From Planctomycetota bacterium (lineage in GTDB: Bacteria > Planctomycetota > Phycisphaerae > WQYP01): a DNA stretch of 8,203 bases. The stretch is from contig JAJZEY010000258.1 in assembly GCA_021805585.1 (NCBI GenBank), positions 1-8,203 of the forward strand, written 5' to 3'. Numbering within the stretch: the first letter of the stretch is position 1; each line of letters opens with the position of its first letter. The translations under genes were made by a program, and so were the position numbers. The notes beneath the pieces are model-generated. The model saw only the letters and a list, made by a program, of their open reading frames with translations. It searched no databases and was not told where the DNA came from. This document shows, piece by piece, positions 6,421 through 8,203 of the stretch.

Positions 6421-6505
6421 GCCGCAGCAACGCTGGGGGGCGGGCGTCTCGCCCGACAATTAAAACAGTCACTCTGTCCGTCCCGCGGCGTTGTCGCGGC
6501 GACGC
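6421..6505 (+). other. Multi-hairpin structure, possible RNA or palindromic element
   Basis: GCCGCAGCAACGC (6421-6433) can pair with GCGTTGTCGCGGC (6488-6500): 11 Watson-Crick pairs, one G-U and one mismatch. The enclosed loop holds the perfect hairpin CGGGCG-TCT-CGCCCG (6441-6455) and a small ACAG/CTGT stem (6465-6477). The right arm can instead form a local hairpin, GCGTTG (6488-6493) with CGACGC (6500-6505), so the two folds exclude each other. The left arm is also an exact inverted copy of 2146-2158 in repeat copy A. Whether it acts as RNA or as a DNA repeat is unknown. Confidence 0.45.
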
Positions 6506-6579
6506 GGATCAGGAGAAAGTGGAGCAGCTAAAAGAAGAGCGACTGGCGGCCTTCCCGATAAAAGCGGGCACACCCAATT
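6487..6579 (+). repeat. Dispersed intergenic repeat, copy B
   Basis: This is the second copy of the repeat described at 2145-2268, in the same orientation. Block one is 6487-6547 and block two 6550-6579, here nearly fused. Block two contains CCCG (6554-6557) and CGGG (6565-6568), the hairpin seen at both ends of the MITE-like segment before dnaG. Unlike copy A, this copy keeps an open plus-strand frame through its length (DADQEKVEQLKEERLAAFPIK), ending at 6608. I regard that as a by-product or remnant, because copy A is shifted and interrupted in the same frame. Confidence 0.65.
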
Positions 6580-6632
6580 GGCAAATGTTCGCGCGTTCGC
6601 TTGTCTAATTTGCGCCTGATGGAACGTGTCAG

Positions 6633-7343
6633 TTACGAAGGTGTTATTTCACGTTTAGCTTCCGCCAGAGCCTCCGCCTCAACCAGCAGCCCCTGTCGCT
6701 CATAGCGGTGACGGGTGCGGCTGAAACGCACGACCACAGCCGACCGCTTGCTTTTCGCCTTGGCCCGCCGCGTAAGAAGGGTATCGCCCGAAGGCAAAAA
6801 TTCAAGGTCCGCCAGGCCCACGCAACGCAAACAGGCCGGGCCGGGATTTTCCATGATCAATAAATCTCCGGTTTGGCCGCAGCGGTGGCACTTCCATTCG
6901 CGATTCAGAGGCTCAACGACCACCAGTTGCGGAGGGCTGGCCGCCTTTTCCACCAGCCGCTGGCGTTTTTTTTCGGAAAGTTCCGGTGAAACCCAATGGG
7001 TGCGGTACAGCCGTTCGATGGTCGGGTCTCCGCTGCGGCTGAAGCGCAACATCCGGCGCTGCGGTGTGCGTGCGACATAATCTGTTTCGCTGGCGTACAG
7101 GTCCTTGGCCGTCGCCCACGCCCGGAACAGCTTCATTCCTTCCGATATACGGGCTGAATTGGTCTGAACGACTCGCTCCAGGTAATCGATCTGTCCGCGC
7201 CGCCAACGTTCCACGGTTCCGCGATCCACCCAACCAATTCCGCACATGATATCAATGTAAGTTACATAACCCTGTGCGGCCAGCGCCGCTTCTGCGGCAC
7301 CGGTGACACGTGCTTGGAGTTTGTCACGGGTCTTTGGTGGCAT
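6633..7343 (-). CDS. Conserved zinc-ribbon protein related to the DUF2293 group
   Basis: A 236-residue, strongly basic protein of unknown function. The N-terminal half has a conserved-looking region (YIDIMCGIGWVDRGTVERWRRGQIDYLERVVQ, in pieces at 29-60, then a Trp/Arg-rich stretch) that could be a helix-turn-helix-like fold. A zinc ribbon follows with C152, C155, C171 and C174 (CHRC and CLRC). Next come FLPSGDTLLTRRA (182-194) and VVVRFSRTRHRYERQGLLVEAEAL (203-226, in pieces), which I recall from proteins annotated as DUF2293-containing. The C-terminal DUF2293 domain itself seems to be absent, as the protein ends about 10 residues after that motif. The basic charge and zinc ribbon suggest nucleic acid binding, but that is inference. 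No Shine-Dalgarno sequence precedes the ATG, and the promoter placement suggests a leaderless mRNA. Confidence 0.85.
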   Translation of the reverse strand: MPPKTRDKLQARVTGAAEAALAAQGYVTYIDIMCGIGWVDRGTVERWRRGQIDYLERVVQTNSARISEGMKLFRAWATAKDLYASETDYVARTPQRRMLRFSRSGDPTIERLYRTHWVSPELSEKKRQRLVEKAASPPQLVVVEPLNREWKCHRCGQTGDLLIMENPGPACLRCVGLADLEFLPSGDTLLTRRAKAKSKRSAVVVRFSRTRHRYERQGLLVEAEALAEAKREITPS

Positions 7344-7349
7344 AGCAAT

Positions 7350-7379
7350 ATTTTATACAATCCCGACGGTTTATGTAAA
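7350..7379 (-). promoter_or_regulatory. Promoter of the zinc-ribbon gene, leaderless start
   Basis: On the minus strand TTTACA (7379-7374) is followed after 16 bp by TATAAA (7357-7352), or after 18 bp by TAAAAT (7355-7350). Either places the transcription start within about two bases of the ATG at 7343, so the mRNA would have virtually no leader, consistent with the missing ribosome binding site. Confidence 0.6.
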
Positions 7380-7519
7380 GCCATCCGATCCCGCGCATTC
7401 GCCGAGCGTGTGCCCATTTTTCCGGCGATTAGCAAAATAGCCGGTTAAGGCTGACCGAAGCGCGGCGCAGAATACGGCGCAGTCTATGGCGGAAAGTGAC
7501 CGCACAAGGCTGCAAGCCC

Positions 7520-7553
7520 AAAACGGTGAAAGCGAGAAAGCCTTGTTTTACCG
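7520..7553 (-). terminator. Weak candidate terminator after tRNA-Glu
   Basis: On the minus strand CGGTAAAA (7553-7546) pairs with TTTCACCG (7531-7524) with one mismatch, and TTTT follows at 7523-7520. It lies about 40 nt past the tRNA 3' end. The stem is AT-rich and the T-run short, so this is a weak call. Confidence 0.3.
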
Positions 7554-7554
7554 C

Positions 7555-7568
7555 TATGTGCACACATA
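7555..7568. other. 14 bp palindrome TATGTG-CA-CACATA
   Basis: A perfect inverted repeat with 6 bp arms and a 2 bp centre lies just past the 3' end of tRNA-Glu. A related TGTGCATA follows at 7577-7584. It may be a protein-binding site or chance. No gene start is near enough to assign it. Confidence 0.35.
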
Positions 7569-7593
7569 TGCAGTGATGTGCATAATATTGGAA

Positions 7594-7666
7594 TACCCCC
7601 AACCGGATTCGAACCGGTGTATGCAGACTGAGAATCTGCCGTCCTGGGCCTCTAGACGATGGGGGC
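7594..7666 (-). tRNA. trnE(cuc): tRNA-Glu (anticodon CUC)
   Basis: Reading the minus strand from 7666, the body TCGTCTAGAGGCCCAGGAC is typical of bacterial tRNA-Glu. The anticodon stem GCAGA/TCTGC is perfect and its loop TTCTCAG carries the anticodon CTC, which reads GAG. The T arm ACCGG-TTCGAAT-CCGGT is perfect. The acceptor stem has five C-G pairs and one A-U, but the first pair is G1-U72, a wobble where G-C is usual. The discriminator is A and CCA is not encoded. A strong promoter lies just upstream. Confidence 0.96.
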
Positions 7667-7679
7667 GGCTTCTTTTGTG

Positions 7680-7708
7680 AATTTAGACGTTACGCGGCCA
7701 CAAGTCAA
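7680..7708 (-). promoter_or_regulatory. Promoter of tRNA-Glu
   Basis: On the minus strand TTGACT (7708-7703, five of six to the -35 consensus) is separated by exactly 17 bp from TAAATT (7685-7680, four of six to the -10 consensus). The mature tRNA begins 13 bp further on, which fits a start site with a short 5' leader removed by RNase P. Confidence 0.6.
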
Positions 7709-7774
7709 TTGTGTGTCCATTTTCTGGCCGCCTTATTCTTTGTAGACAATAGTGATGTTTATTGGCAGGGGGGC

Positions 7775-8059
7775 TTACGGAAGTTTTACAAAATCCGGCA
7801 GCCGATTGGGACTTTCCACCCGCACGGTTTTCCGCGGCGTAAATGCGCCCGAAACCAGCCTGACGGCACGCGGGCGAACGGAAAAATATTCCGCCAGTGC
7901 CTTCAGAAGCGCATCGGTTGCCTTTCCCTGTTCCGGTGCGGCGGCAATACAAACCTCAATCGCTTCGCCGCGTACGGGTCCGAAGGAAAACCGCCGCGCG
8001 CGGGCCTTGACGCGCAAACGAATAACAAGCACATTGTTTTCCCATTGATATGCGGCCAT
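7775..8059 (-). CDS. yggU: DUF167/YggU family protein
   Basis: A 94-residue protein matching the DUF167 (YggU) family, E. coli YggU being 96 residues. The family pattern is clear: a first strand LVIRLRVKARARR (11-23), then IEVCIAAAPEQGKATDALLKALAEYF (34-59, in pieces) with the conserved P-x2-GKAN-like segment reading PEQGKATD, and RLVSGAFTPRKTVRV (67-81) with the conserved SG...RxK. The family folds as a small alpha/beta domain; its molecular role is not established and it often sits beside yggT or yggS-type genes. AAGGAA 6 nt before the ATG sets the start. An open frame on the same strand ends 3 nt upstream, so it may be part of an operon that continues beyond the right edge. Confidence 0.9.
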   Translation of the reverse strand: MAAYQWENNVLVIRLRVKARARRFSFGPVRGEAIEVCIAAAPEQGKATDALLKALAEYFSVRPRAVRLVSGAFTPRKTVRVESPNRLPDFVKLP

Positions 8060-8062
8060 TTC

Positions 8063-8203
8063 TTATTCCTTGCAGCTATTTACCGCCTGCGGCGTGTGCA
8101 TCACCACCGGCTTTTGCCCGTCGCGTTCCGCGCACTGGTCGGCTCCCCATGATAGCCGCCGACTTGGCCCGTCGGTACGGGTTGCGTCAAAACCTGACGC
8201 TGC
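8063..8203 (-). CDS. Possible C-terminal fragment of an unknown gene
   Basis: One minus-strand frame is open from the right edge to a TAA at 8065-8063, 3 nt before the yggU start, giving 46 residues ending QKPVVMHTPQAVNSCKE. I do not recognise it. A second minus-strand frame is open from 8202 to a TGA at 8103-8101 and reads VPTGQVGGYHGEPTS near its end, which looks equally protein-like. A plus-strand ATG at 8149 also starts an open frame (MIAADLARRYGLRQNL) running off the edge. Only one of these is likely to be real; the first is listed because its position suits coupling to yggU. Confidence 0.25.
   Translation of the reverse strand, partial: AASGFDATRTDGPSRRLSWGADQCAERDGQKPVVMHTPQAVNSCKE

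Larger units (their letters stand above)
6223..6632. other. Gene-free structured spacer
   Basis: These 410 bases between the zinc-ribbon gene and the TIM-barrel gene hold no convincing coding region. From left to right they contain a short leader for the TIM-barrel gene, GC-rich hairpins (6280-6329), a stretch at 6327-6349 faintly like the repeat-family hairpin, the structured block 6421-6505 and repeat copy B (6487-6579). No clear promoter for the TIM-barrel gene is visible. The 6580-6632 stretch shows nothing definite. Confidence 0.6.

Noticed and set aside
6390..6608. 72-residue plus-strand open frame running through repeat copy B
   Set aside because: No ribosome binding site, spans hairpins and a repeat, and the matching frame in copy A is shifted and interrupted. 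Residual coding origin of the repeat is possible but not supported.
7461..7483. Direct repeat of CGGCGCAG
   Set aside because: Two copies only, 8 bp long, with no further extension; too short to mean an array or a site.
7709..8152. 147-residue plus-strand open frame
   Set aside because: Antisense to yggU, whose DUF167 motifs are clear; its start lies in the tRNA-Glu promoter.

Overview
This is a bacterial chromosomal window of core and housekeeping genes separated by fairly long spacers. The recognisable genes are DNA primase (dnaG), a SixA-type phosphohistidine phosphatase, a short-chain dehydrogenase, an SppA-type signal peptide peptidase, a TIM-barrel sugar isomerase/epimerase-like protein, a zinc-ribbon protein related to the DUF2293 group, a DUF167/YggU protein and two tRNA genes (Val-UAC and Glu-CUC). 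Nothing fixes the lineage. The moderately high GC, the loosely packed genes, tRNA genes without an encoded CCA, and primase and signal peptidase genes standing alone outside the usual large operons would fit a Planctomycetota or other PVC-type genome, but this is a weak inference. I see no CRISPR array, transposase, rRNA or prophage gene.

Layout: 1-119, the tail of a plus-strand gene, possibly a PilZ protein. 275-1573, a minus-strand pair, SDR then sixA, 21 nt apart, with a promoter and palindromic operator candidate near 1682-1710. 1891-1964, tRNA-Val (minus). 1965-2328, a spacer holding a MITE-like repeat and the dnaG promoter region. 2329-4209, dnaG (plus). 4285-6222, a minus-strand pair, TIM-barrel gene then sppA, where sppA appears to have its own promoter overlapping the upstream stop codon. 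6223-6632, a structured, repeat-rich spacer. 6633-7343, the zinc-ribbon gene (minus), apparently with a leaderless start. 7594-7666, tRNA-Glu (minus) behind a good promoter. 7775-8059, yggU (minus). 8060-8203, too short to resolve.

The most interesting signal is outside the genes. The spacers before dnaG and before the TIM-barrel gene share two conserved blocks (about 60 and 30 nt) in the same orientation, separated by 34 nt in one copy and 2 nt in the other. One copy lies in a roughly 217 bp segment bounded by 20 bp imperfect inverted repeats. The other sits beside a 13 bp long-range stem enclosing smaller hairpins. This looks like a dispersed palindromic repeat family or a structured RNA. 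The genes show no single shared pathway, and I see no convincing new multi-gene system.
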